Source: Ignavibacteria bacterium
GTDB taxonomy: Bacteria > Bacteroidota > Ignavibacteria > Tepidaquicellales > OLB5
Direction: 5' to 3'
Assembly: GCA_017303675.1 (NCBI GenBank)
Contig: JAFLBX010000001.1
Location: forward strand, 1 to 64,000
DNA: 64,000 nucleotides
Below, piece after piece: positions 17,281 through 25,144 of the stretch. The notes under the pieces are model-generated. The model did no database searches and was not told the DNA's origin. It saw only the letters and a list, made by a program, of their open reading frames with translations. The translations under genes were made by a program, and so were the position numbers. Each line of letters opens with the position of its first letter. Positions within the stretch are counted from its first letter, which is position 1.

Positions 17281-18237
17281 ATGCTTAAAAAAATTGTATT
17301 CTTCGCCTTATTTTTAGCTTCGCCGATCTTTTTGAATGTTTTCGCGCAGTCAGAAATACCGGCTTTTGATTTTTTAAGAGTAGAGACCGGGGCAAAAGCA
17401 TCATCACTTGCGGGAGCTTTTGATACTTACACAGATGACCCCAATGCGATGTTCTACAATCCGGGCAGCCTGAGCACTATTACTAATAATAAAGTATCAG
17501 CGGGATTCGGGAAGTACCTGCTTGATATGAACTTCGGTACGCTTGCTTACGCTCAAAAATATAAGGATATAGGATGGTTCGGTATTGGTGTTAAGTATTT
17601 TGATTACGGCTCTTTTGATAGAGCCGATGAATCAGGCACACCAACCGGAGAGACATTTAATGCCAACGACCTGATGGTCTCAGTGGGTTACGGTAATTAT
17701 ATTTATGAAAAGATCAATTACGGTATTACCGTAAAATATATATATTCAGGTATAGCGGAATATAAATCATCAGCTTTAGCAATGGATTTTGGTATGCAGT
17801 ATCATATGCCTGAATCCCAGCTTTCACTGAGCTTCGGAGTGCTGAATCTCGGCGCGCAGCTAAGCTCATATATCAGCACAAAAGAAAAGCTTCCGCTTGA
17901 TATACGCGTTGGTGTATCAAAAAGACTTGAACACACACCGGTCAGGCTGAATGTTACTTTTGCCAAGCTTAATGAAAGCCGCGAAAAGCTTGTTCAGCAT
18001 TTTAAGGCATTTTCAATCGGTGCTGAATTCATATTCAGCGATTATGTATCTGCCCGCTTAGGCTATGATAATGAAAGCCGCCAGGATATGAAGCTCGGAA
18101 CATCGCTGGGCATTTCGGGATTTTCTACAGGTTTAGGTATACGGTTTGCTGAAAAGTATGTTTTTGATTATTCGCTGAACTCACTTGGTAAAGTAGGAAG
18201 CACACACAGAGTAAATTTGGGGTACATATTCAATTAA
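17281..18237 (+). CDS. porQ: PorQ-like type IX secretion outer-membrane protein
   Basis: A 318-residue outer-membrane beta-barrel protein of the PorV/PorQ (UPF0164) family. Signal peptide residues 1-22 (ends VFAQ). The family start is visible: FLRVETGAKASSLAGAFDTYTDDPNAMFYNPGSLS, then amphipathic strands ending with RVNLGYIF. PorQ works with PorZ and PorU in attaching T9SS cargo at the cell surface; the PorQ versus PorV choice rests on length and the RVETGAKASSLAGAF start. It fits the many T9SS cargo genes here. A RelBE-like pair follows after 6 nt. Confidence 0.8.
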   Translation: MLKKIVFFALFLASPIFLNVFAQSEIPAFDFLRVETGAKASSLAGAFDTYTDDPNAMFYNPGSLSTITNNKVSAGFGKYLLDMNFGTLAYAQKYKDIGWFGIGVKYFDYGSFDRADESGTPTGETFNANDLMVSVGYGNYIYEKINYGITVKYIYSGIAEYKSSALAMDFGMQYHMPESQLSLSFGVLNLGAQLSSYISTKEKLPLDIRVGVSKRLEHTPVRLNVTFAKLNESREKLVQHFKAFSIGAEFIFSDYVSARLGYDNESRQDMKLGTSLGISGFSTGLGIRFAEKYVFDYSLNSLGKVGSTHRVNLGYIFN

Positions 18238-18243
18238 ATATTT

Positions 18244-18444
18244 ATGGATAAAAAAATAAAGGACCTGACTGTTTCTGAATTCAGTACGCTAGTAAAGAGA
18301 ATTGTAAGAAAAGAACTTAAAGAATTTGATCCGGATGAGGGATTGGAAGTTAAGGATGATGTTAAAAAACTTCTCCGCAAATCAGCCAAAGAGAGGAAAT
18401 CCGGTAAACTGGAAACTATTCCTTTTGAAGAAGTTTTCAAATAA
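18244..18444 (+). CDS. Putative antitoxin of a RelBE-type pair
   Basis: A 66-residue charged helical protein (MDKKIKDLTVSEFSTLVKR, then RKSAKERKSGKLETIPFEEVF). The C-terminal segment ending in a hydrophobic LETIPFEEVFK is the kind of tail that wraps a RelE-fold toxin. It precedes a clear RelE/ParE gene by 8 nt, which is the main reason for the call. It starts 6 nt after porQ and is probably cotranscribed with it. Confidence 0.7.
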   Translation: MDKKIKDLTVSEFSTLVKRIVRKELKEFDPDEGLEVKDDVKKLLRKSAKERKSGKLETIPFEEVFK

Positions 18445-18452
18445 TTTTTTAA

Positions 18453-18716
18453 ATGGCTTTTAAAATTGACTTTACAAAAGAAGCTGTTAAATCAGTTAAC
18501 AAGTTGCCGGAAGACATTAAAATTGGATTAAAGGAAAAAATAGTTTGGCTGGCAGATAATTCGGATAACATTATACATAGAAAGCTTAAAGGGAACTATT
18601 ATTCTGAAGTTTTTAAACTACGATTCGGAAATTATAGGATATTATACCGAATAAATAAAACGAACAAAACAATTACAATAGAGACTGTCGGTCATAGAAA
18701 AAGTATTTACAAATAA
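18453..18716 (+). CDS. RelE/ParE family toxin
   Basis: An 87-residue RelE-fold protein: FKIDFTKEAVKSVNKLPEDIK helix pair, the KLKGNYYSEVFKLRFGNYRILYRIN core and the terminal ETVGHRKSIYK with the catalytic-type basic/His residues. RelE toxins cleave ribosome-bound mRNA, whereas ParE poisons gyrase; the GNYRILY and GHRKxIYK pattern favours the RelE side. Full-length and apparently intact. The LysM gene begins 19 nt later with its own AGGAG site. Confidence 0.85.
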   Translation: MAFKIDFTKEAVKSVNKLPEDIKIGLKEKIVWLADNSDNIIHRKLKGNYYSEVFKLRFGNYRILYRINKTNKTITIETVGHRKSIYK

Positions 18717-18735
18717 AAATAAGGAGAAAACAAAA

Positions 18736-18963
18736 ATGTTCAACGAAGAAGGAATTGCCGGCGGAGCCGGAATGGAAGGCGGAGCAGGCGGAGCGGGAAA
18801 AACCGAACGCACTTATATTGTGCAGTCAGGTGATACACTCAGCAAAATAGCAAAAGAGTATTATGGTGATGCAGGTAAGTATATGGATATTTTCAACGCC
18901 AATACTGATAAACTTTCTGACCCTGATAAAATACAGGTAGGTCAGGAACTGATAATCCCGTAA
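18736..18963 (+). CDS. Small LysM domain protein
   Basis: A 75-residue protein: a Gly/Ala-rich N-terminal stretch (GIAGGAGMEGGAGGAG, residues ~6-22) followed by one LysM domain (YIVQSGDTLSKIAKEYYGD to IQVGQELIIP). LysM binds peptidoglycan or other N-acetylglucosamine polymers. No signal peptide is seen, so it is either cytoplasmic, as in the BON/LysM YgaU-type proteins, or exported by another route. AGGAGA lies 9 nt before the ATG, making the start firm. Confidence 0.85.
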   Translation: MFNEEGIAGGAGMEGGAGGAGKTERTYIVQSGDTLSKIAKEYYGDAGKYMDIFNANTDKLSDPDKIQVGQELIIP

Positions 18964-18974
18964 TGAATTTAACA

Positions 18975-19003
18975 AAAGCCTGTTATTAAGAATAACAGGC
19001 TTT
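18975..19003. terminator. Hairpin after the LysM gene
   Basis: A perfect 13-bp stem AAAGCCTGTTATT / AATAACAGGCTTT with a 3-nt loop. The T-run after it is short, so termination may be partial before the two lipoprotein genes. Confidence 0.7.
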
Positions 19004-19020
19004 GATAATTAAAACATAAG

Positions 19021-19872
19021 ATGCGAAAACAACTCACTTACTTCATCCAGTCCTTCATAATAATTTTATTTTCAGTATTTTTTATTTCATCGTGCGGAAC
19101 TGATGCTCCTGTAACCAATACTCCAGCCCCTGAGCCGGTTGATACCTCTACTTTTGAGTATCCGTTCACAATAGGAACCAGCTGGAATTACTCGCTCACT
19201 ATTTCGGCTGAAAATATCCGGCCGGATTCAGTCAGGTATTATTTCAATTCATACCCCGTTACAGGTTATGGATATTCAGAAATTCTTTACGATACTGTAG
19301 TAGCTCCGGGCGGACCGGCCAGGGTTTTATATGACAGGCTAATTGTTGGCACAGATACAACAGCCAGCAGGTATTATTATACTAATAATGAATATTCTAT
19401 GGTATGTTACGGATTCAGGGGCTCAACAGGCGCTTCGTTTCCGTTCCGAAAACTGAATATCCCTTATTCCAATTTCAACGGTCTTATTTCTGAAAATATA
19501 ACAAATAATTACAGTTCTGTTTCGGATACATTTATCTCTTTAAGCCCTCCCGTAATAGTTATAAAATACCCGGTAATTAGAAATACGGAGTGGGTAATCT
19601 TCAATTTCGGGGTTAATGATGTAAAAAAAAGATATACAGCCTGGGAAAATTATCATCTTGATACAGCAGTTATCCCTGTAATTCAGACACAAAGAATATG
19701 GTCAAATAACAGTGACTGGATCTTATACGATTACTATTCTAAGTACGGGCAAATGAAAAGGAACTATTTATTCAAAAATACACAATTAACAAATCAGTTT
19801 GGAATAACGATCGGGTATTACGATAAACGTGAAGTATACAATGTAACATCTTACAGCATAATTGCAAAATAA
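19021..19872 (+). CDS. Predicted lipoprotein, first of a tandem pair
   Basis: A 283-residue lipoprotein with a signal (hydrophobic 9-23) and lipobox SSCG at about C25, then a Pro/Thr-rich linker. The mature part begins FEYPFTIGTSWNYSL, followed by IRPDSVRYYFNSYPV and near the end DWILYDYYSKYGQMKRNYLF. The same landmarks occur in the next gene, so the two are paralogues. No family is recognised; such proteins are common outer-membrane lipoproteins in this lineage. Confidence 0.8.
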   Translation: MRKQLTYFIQSFIIILFSVFFISSCGTDAPVTNTPAPEPVDTSTFEYPFTIGTSWNYSLTISAENIRPDSVRYYFNSYPVTGYGYSEILYDTVVAPGGPARVLYDRLIVGTDTTASRYYYTNNEYSMVCYGFRGSTGASFPFRKLNIPYSNFNGLISENITNNYSSVSDTFISLSPPVIVIKYPVIRNTEWVIFNFGVNDVKKRYTAWENYHLDTAVIPVIQTQRIWSNNSDWILYDYYSKYGQMKRNYLFKNTQLTNQFGITIGYYDKREVYNVTSYSIIAK

Positions 19873-19882
19873 ATTATCAGCG

Positions 19883-20734
19883 ATGAAAACCTTTAAAGTT
19901 GTTTTAATAATTACTGCATTATCAATTATTATTAACGGCTGTAAAAACGACGATCTTACAGTTAATAATAATCAATCACCACCCGATACAGCCGCCTTTA
20001 TTTTCCCGTTTGATATCGGTAATTACTGGAATTACCATACAATTTCAACTGTAACTGATATAAGGCCTGATTCAATTGCGGCATATTTTTCTGAATACCC
20101 TCTTTATGGCAGCGGTAATATGCGAATTGTTAAAGATACTTTAATGAACGGAATTACGGCCCGGCAATTTGCAGATAGCTACAACCAGGATTCATCAACT
20201 TACACAAGCAAAATATATTACATTAATTCCGATACAGCGTTAATACAAATTGCTTATTCGCTACAAAGCTCTTCAGGTATATTTCCTAGATCACAAAAAA
20301 GGATATTTATACGGATTGGAGAAAAGAACTTCAGTTCATTAACAGAGCTCATCAGGTTTTCAAAACTAAATCCTATGGATAATATTAGTGATACATTAAT
20401 TTACGAAAACCCTGCACCTGAAGCTATGAGATATCCTGTGAAAACTGATTACCAATGGGTTTACAGATATTTCGGTCAGAGCATTCTTACCAAAAAATAC
20501 CTGAATTTCGAATATGTCACTGTGGGTTCAAATATAGTAAGCAGTATAAAAACTGAATTCAAATGGTCTACAATTGATTACCTGGAAAGTTATACTTATT
20601 ACTCTAAATTCGGAAAGCTGAGAGATTATTTATTTTTGAACGATGTAATGGTTTCTGATGAATTTGGCAATATACTTGGAACAATTGATATCAAAGATAT
20701 CACAAATGTTACTTCATATTTTGTACAGGAATAA
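19883..20734 (+). CDS. Predicted lipoprotein, second of a tandem pair
   Basis: A 283-residue paralogue of the preceding gene (IFPFDIGNYWNYHTI, IRPDSIAAYFSEYPL, YYSKFGKLRDYLFLND). The lipobox is INGC with the Cys near residue 20 from the ATG at 19883. I prefer that ATG over a TTG at 19862, because the latter overlaps the previous gene and delays the signal peptide. The gap to the first gene is 10 nt, so the two form one operon. It converges with the TPR gene. Confidence 0.8.
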   Translation: MKTFKVVLIITALSIIINGCKNDDLTVNNNQSPPDTAAFIFPFDIGNYWNYHTISTVTDIRPDSIAAYFSEYPLYGSGNMRIVKDTLMNGITARQFADSYNQDSSTYTSKIYYINSDTALIQIAYSLQSSSGIFPRSQKRIFIRIGEKNFSSLTELIRFSKLNPMDNISDTLIYENPAPEAMRYPVKTDYQWVYRYFGQSILTKKYLNFEYVTVGSNIVSSIKTEFKWSTIDYLESYTYYSKFGKLRDYLFLNDVMVSDEFGNILGTIDIKDITNVTSYFVQE

Positions 20735-20743
20735 AGCCCCAGA

Positions 20744-21883
20744 TTACTTCAGGGCATTATCTTTAAAACGCTGTGCGGTTTCCCTGGAATTTTCTACATC
20801 GCGCATGTTCAATACCATATCATAATATTTAATTGCTTCAGATTTGTTACCTTTTTGCTCATAGATAATACCCGTGCCAAGTACTGAAAATACATAATAA
20901 GGAGATTCTTCTCCGGGCTTATCGGTTATTTTGCAGATCTCAATTGCAGATTCATATTTTTTTAATGCTTCATCAATATTGCCGGTTCGGCTTAAACATA
21001 CACCCAGATAATAATTAACTTCCCTGCGGATATAATTGTTATTGTACCAGGCTTTGCCGCTATCAGCTTTTGCAAGCATGCTGTTGTAAACTGTAAGGCC
21101 TGCATTAAAATTGCTTAAACCAACGTAACACTTACCAAGAAATCTTTCAAACACGGGATTATCCGGGTAAAGTGTAACCAGCTTCTGCGCGTATTTCTGC
21201 GCTTCAATATAGTTCTTTTCATATGATAAGTGTATATACGCAAGTGTTACATTTGCTTCTGTCTTTGAAAATCTTCCGTTTTCAGCGCAGTCGCGCAGCT
21301 GGCTTAAGCCAAGCTCTTTATTCCCTTTCGGGAAAAAGAATAGTACAGCTTTCAGGAAAGGATACCGCTCAACTACGTAATCAACTGCGTAGTTGTATAT
21401 ACCAAGTCCAAGTACTGCATCTTTATTTGAAGGGTTTAGCTCATATGCTTTTTGTATCAGGTTCAGCCCTTGTTTTCCGTCATCAATGGCTTTCAGCCAG
21501 TTATCACGCATTACATTCATAAATCCGCGGTAACCTATAACTCCGCCAAGCAGAAAGGTAGCCCAGTCATTATTTTCGTTTTCATCAAGGCGTTCTTCAC
21601 ATACTTTAATACAGGCATCTACTTTTGAAAGATAATTGTCATCATTTGAGCGGTCATCTTTGTTTATATATATTTTCCACCATTCTGACATTGCCAGGAA
21701 AAAATGACCTGTTGGATCCTTCGGATCCGAGTTTACAAACCCCTGGAAAATTGTATTGGCTGAATCAAATTCAAGCCTGTAAACATGATCAATTCCTTTG
21801 GTTATCTGTTCATCCCTTGTTTGCGAAGAAAGCTGTGATATGAAAAGGCTTAATAATATCAGTAATTTAAAATAAATTTTCAT
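20744..21883 (-). CDS. Secreted tetratricopeptide repeat protein
   Basis: A 379-residue protein with a signal peptide (residues 1-20, ISQLSSQ) and TPR-like helical repeats: FDSANTIFQGFVNSDPKDPTGHF, EAQKYAQKLVTLYPDNPVFERFLGKCY, IDEALKKYESAIEIC and KSEAIKYYDMVLNM. It is probably periplasmic and a protein-protein interaction scaffold. No enzyme domain is seen. Confidence 0.85.
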   Translation of the reverse strand: MKIYFKLLILLSLFISQLSSQTRDEQITKGIDHVYRLEFDSANTIFQGFVNSDPKDPTGHFFLAMSEWWKIYINKDDRSNDDNYLSKVDACIKVCEERLDENENNDWATFLLGGVIGYRGFMNVMRDNWLKAIDDGKQGLNLIQKAYELNPSNKDAVLGLGIYNYAVDYVVERYPFLKAVLFFFPKGNKELGLSQLRDCAENGRFSKTEANVTLAYIHLSYEKNYIEAQKYAQKLVTLYPDNPVFERFLGKCYVGLSNFNAGLTVYNSMLAKADSGKAWYNNNYIRREVNYYLGVCLSRTGNIDEALKKYESAIEICKITDKPGEESPYYVFSVLGTGIIYEQKGNKSEAIKYYDMVLNMRDVENSRETAQRFKDNALK

Positions 21884-21921
21884 ATTAAATATAACATAAA
21901 TTAATGACCGATAATTTCAAT

Positions 21922-21955
21922 AAAAAACCCCGAAACCTTAAAAAAGCATCGGGGT
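21922..21955 (-). terminator. Rho-independent terminator of the lolA-flippase-ugd operon
   Basis: On the minus strand the stem ACCCCGA / TCGGGGT is followed by a T-run. Confidence 0.8.
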
Positions 21956-21975
21956 AATTAAATTAATTTATAAAC

Positions 21976-23283
21976 CTAAAATCCAATGCCATAATATTTA
22001 AAACCATTCTGGCGGATAAATTTGGGATCGTAAATATTTCTGCCGTCAAAAATTACCCGCTGTTTCATCAGCTTTTTCATGCGGGTTATATCTATACGGC
22101 GGAATTCAGTCCATTCGGTTACAAGAATCAATCCCTCCGAATTCTTAAGAGCGGAGTAGTTATCTTTAAAGATTTTTACCTGTTTGAATTTTTTACCGTA
22201 AAGAAGCCTGAAGTTCTCATTTGCCACAGGATCGAAAGCGTGGACCTTTGCCCCTGCTTCAAGCAGTTTTTCTATGATAGTTAGTGCAGGAGCTTCGCGC
22301 AGGTCATCTGTGCGGGGTTTGTATGATAGTCCCCAAACAGTGAATGTTTTACCTTTGATATCATTTTTGAAATGTTTCAAAAGCTTGTTAACAAGCACCA
22401 CCTTCTGTGTATTATTGATATCATCTACCGCTTTGAGCAGCCTGAAATCATAGCCATGCTCCCTGGAAGTATTGAGCAGTCCTTTCACATCCTTGGGGAA
22501 GCAGCTGCCGCCGTAACCTACACCGGGGAATAAAAAGCTGGAGCCAATACGTGGATCAGAACCGATGCCTCTGCGGATATTATTTATATCAGCTTTTACA
22601 ATACCGCTTAAGTTAGCAAGTTCATTCATAAATGAAATGCGCAATGCAAGCATTGAATTAGCGGCGTATTTGGTAAGCTCACTTGAGCGTTCATCCATAA
22701 GTATGAATCTTTCAGAAACACGCATAAAGCTGCCGTATAGCTCCTGCATTACAGCCGCTGCCTTTTTACTTTTAGTACCAACTACAACTCTATCAGGTGA
22801 CATAAAATCAGGTACAGCAGCTCCTTCTTTAAGGAACTCAGGATTGGATACAATATCAACTTTACGTTTTGTCCTGGAAGCGATAAGCTTTTTAAGCTTA
22901 TCGCAAGTGCCTACAGGCACTGTGCTTTTGCTTACAATTACTTTATACCCGTTTATATATTTTGCCATGTTACCTGCAACTTCCAGTACTCTTCTCAGGT
23001 CAACTGAACCATCTTCAAGCGGCGGCGTTGGCAGGCAAAGGAATATTACATCATTTTTCTGTACTACATCCTTCAGGCTTGTAGTGAACTCAACCCTGCC
23101 TTCTGCAAGGTTTTTTTCAAGCAGCTCTTCAAGTCCCGGTTCATAAATAACAGGATCGCCCTTTTTAAGGCGTTCAATTTTCTTTTTGTCAACATCCATA
23201 CAAATTACGCTATTGCCGTTTTCGGCAAAACAAACGCCTGAAACCAGCCCAACATACCCGGTACCGATAATTCCGATCTTCAT
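21976..23283 (-). CDS. ugd: UDP-glucose 6-dehydrogenase
   Basis: A 435-residue cytosolic enzyme that oxidises UDP-glucose to UDP-glucuronate with two NAD+, feeding surface polysaccharide synthesis. The NAD-binding start GTGYVG (7-12), CLPTPP, SKSTVPVGT, NPEFLKEG, and the catalytic cysteine in GYGGSCFPKD (about residue 260) are all present. The length is normal. It is the last gene of a three-gene operon, 13 nt after the flippase-like gene, and is followed by a terminator. Confidence 0.95.
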   Translation of the reverse strand: MKIGIIGTGYVGLVSGVCFAENGNSVICMDVDKKKIERLKKGDPVIYEPGLEELLEKNLAEGRVEFTTSLKDVVQKNDVIFLCLPTPPLEDGSVDLRRVLEVAGNMAKYINGYKVIVSKSTVPVGTCDKLKKLIASRTKRKVDIVSNPEFLKEGAAVPDFMSPDRVVVGTKSKKAAAVMQELYGSFMRVSERFILMDERSSELTKYAANSMLALRISFMNELANLSGIVKADINNIRRGIGSDPRIGSSFLFPGVGYGGSCFPKDVKGLLNTSREHGYDFRLLKAVDDINNTQKVVLVNKLLKHFKNDIKGKTFTVWGLSYKPRTDDLREAPALTIIEKLLEAGAKVHAFDPVANENFRLLYGKKFKQVKIFKDNYSALKNSEGLILVTEWTEFRRIDITRMKKLMKQRVIFDGRNIYDPKFIRQNGFKYYGIGF

Positions 23284-23296
23284 AATTTTGGTAATT

Positions 23297-24328
23297 TCAT
23301 GCAGCAGACTGCTGCTTTATATCAGAAAATTTATAATTATACTTAATAAAATAAAATAATCCCGCAGCAAGAAACAGAACAAAGCTCATTGCATGCGTAG
23401 CAGTGCCATAACCAAGAGCAGCAGGCTCTGATACCATGAACATATTTACAAGAGTTACTTTGCATATATAATGATAGGGTCCCGTTGCCGCAGGCGAAGG
23501 AATGAACATAGCAACATTAATTAGTACCAGCAGTAAGTTTGCATCCCACAGACCCCGAACAATACTTGTTCCTTCACCGGTGGTTAAGATATTAAATGAA
23601 TAAAAGGGTATGTACGTGCTGATAAGGTAAAAGATCCAGATCAATGCTGAATAAAGCGCAATTCTGAAAAAAAGTGAAGGTTTTTTAAGTACTTCAAAAC
23701 CGTTTAAGAGCGAATCAAAAATATTATCAACTTTTTCATGCAGTTTTGCCGGCAAGAATTTAGTGAAGAACTTTACTATAGCCAGGCTTTTATCCGGCTT
23801 AATAAGCATAAATAAAATCCACGCAAGCATCAGGAAAATTGCAGCGGAAAGTATAATTACCGCTGAACCTATTGAGGGAATAGCATCGGTTATTCTGTCC
23901 TTAAAATATATTAGAGCTATCCCGAACATCAGCAGGAACATCACAGTATCTATAATTCTTTCAACAATAATTGTCGCGAATGCTGATGCACGCGAGATAT
24001 TTTCCTGCTTACCAAGCATATACGGCCTAACCACTTCGCCTGAGCGGGGAAACAGGTTATTCATCATGTAGCCTATTATTGTGGTGGCAAAAAGATTTTT
24101 GAATGAAATATCTTTTTTGATAGGCTCCATAAGCACGCCCCATCTGATTGCGCGCATAGCGGAACCGCCGAAAACACCGATCGACATTCCAATGAAAACA
24201 TAAAGGTAATTAGTGGTTTTAAGTATATTCAAAAGCTCCGTAAGGTTCACATTCCTGAACGCCAGGTAAAGGAACAGGGCCAGCACCAGCGTGCTGATTA
24301 CGATATTAAGTTTCCTGCCTCGGCTCAA
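23297..24328 (-). CDS. YbhN/LPG-synthase-like flippase-domain membrane protein
   Basis: A 343-residue protein with about eight transmembrane helices, of the UPF0104 / lysylphosphatidylglycerol synthase transmembrane family. Visible landmarks are the early AMRAIRWGVLM, NNLFPRSGEVVRPYMLGK and ATIIVERIIDTVMFLL motifs. It lacks the C-terminal aminoacyl-transferase domain of MprF. The family is linked to lipid translocation but the substrate is unknown. It lies between lolA (6 nt upstream) and ugd (13 nt downstream). Confidence 0.85.
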   Translation of the reverse strand: MSRGRKLNIVISTLVLALFLYLAFRNVNLTELLNILKTTNYLYVFIGMSIGVFGGSAMRAIRWGVLMEPIKKDISFKNLFATTIIGYMMNNLFPRSGEVVRPYMLGKQENISRASAFATIIVERIIDTVMFLLMFGIALIYFKDRITDAIPSIGSAVIILSAAIFLMLAWILFMLIKPDKSLAIVKFFTKFLPAKLHEKVDNIFDSLLNGFEVLKKPSLFFRIALYSALIWIFYLISTYIPFYSFNILTTGEGTSIVRGLWDANLLLVLINVAMFIPSPAATGPYHYICKVTLVNMFMVSEPAALGYGTATHAMSFVLFLAAGLFYFIKYNYKFSDIKQQSAA

Positions 24329-24334
24329 GTTGTT

Positions 24335-24976
24335 TTATCTCATATCAATTACTTCAGTTCCTTCAGGGGGACTGAAAGTAAATTTAGAATTAGCTACACC
24401 AATATTAGTTTGAATATTTTTTATTGAATATGTTGATGAAGATTCATCTGTTACAATATAGATCTTTTTTATGATCCAGTCATCTTTACCAACCCAAAGC
24501 TTAGCTGATTTTACATAACCGCTTTCCCTTGGCTTCAGTGAAAGCACATATACATCTTTTCCGTTCAGCTTTTCTGTGCCTGTAAGATCGCTGTAAAAAT
24601 TTTCAGGATACTGGAACAAATATTTATTTGGTGAAAATGTATTACCGGTCTCTTTGTAATAATCAATTACAACCTGTTTTTTGCTGGGAGTGTAAGACCA
24701 TGATGTGCTGCCATCTGTCACAATTGTCTGCGAGCCGGTCTCTATCCTGTACTTGTTCTCTTTTTTGATGTAAAGAGTGCCTGAAGATGACTGCGCCTTT
24801 GATTTATTGAACTTAATTGTTTGCGAAAACGATGCCTTGGCATCTGTTATATCTTTGTAAGCATTCTGCACGTTTTGAATTACTTCCTGCGCAGTGATAT
24901 CATCCTGCGCGAATAACGGTGAATTTACAAGAAAAACCGCTAAAATTAACAATTTTGTGATAATAAACTTTGTCAT
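24335..24976 (-). CDS. lolA: Outer-membrane lipoprotein carrier LolA-like protein
   Basis: A 213-residue periplasmic protein with a signal peptide (1-23, ends LFAQ) and the LolA fold: ASFSQTIKFNKSKAQSSSGTLYI, then YRIETGSQTIVTDGSTSWSY, and VYVLSLKPRESGYVKSAKLWV. It carries lipoproteins across the periplasm to the outer membrane. AGGAG lies 8 nt before the ATG. Upstream is a perfect 19-bp palindrome (25008-25026) that could control this operon. Confidence 0.88.
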   Translation of the reverse strand: MTKFIITKLLILAVFLVNSPLFAQDDITAQEVIQNVQNAYKDITDAKASFSQTIKFNKSKAQSSSGTLYIKKENKYRIETGSQTIVTDGSTSWSYTPSKKQVVIDYYKETGNTFSPNKYLFQYPENFYSDLTGTEKLNGKDVYVLSLKPRESGYVKSAKLWVGKDDWIIKKIYIVTDESSSTYSIKNIQTNIGVANSKFTFSPPEGTEVIDMR

Positions 24977-25007
24977 TTTTGCTCCTGAAATTTATAATTA
25001 TGCAAAT

Positions 25008-25026
25008 TTACATTAATTTAATGTAA
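25008..25026. promoter_or_regulatory. Perfect 19-bp palindrome upstream of lolA, candidate operator
   Basis: TTACATTAATTTAATGTAA reads the same on both strands apart from the central base (9-1-9). It lies 32-50 nt upstream of the lolA start, within the expected promoter region. The binding protein is unknown; no regulator gene is adjacent. Confidence 0.5.
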
Positions 25027-25087
25027 TAAACAGTGGAAAATATTAAGTCATTCCTTAAAAAAATCATGAAATTTGTAAATAAAGGTA

Positions 25088-25120
25088 AAAAAAGTGAGGG
25101 AAGATGCTGATCTTCCCTCA
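25088..25120 (-). terminator. Rho-independent terminator after the outer-membrane receptor
   Basis: A 10-bp stem TGAGGGAAGA / TCTTCCCTCA with a 6-nt loop, followed on the minus strand by CTTTTTTTA. Confidence 0.85.
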
Positions 25121-25144
25121 TGCGAAGCATTTAATTAACCAAAT

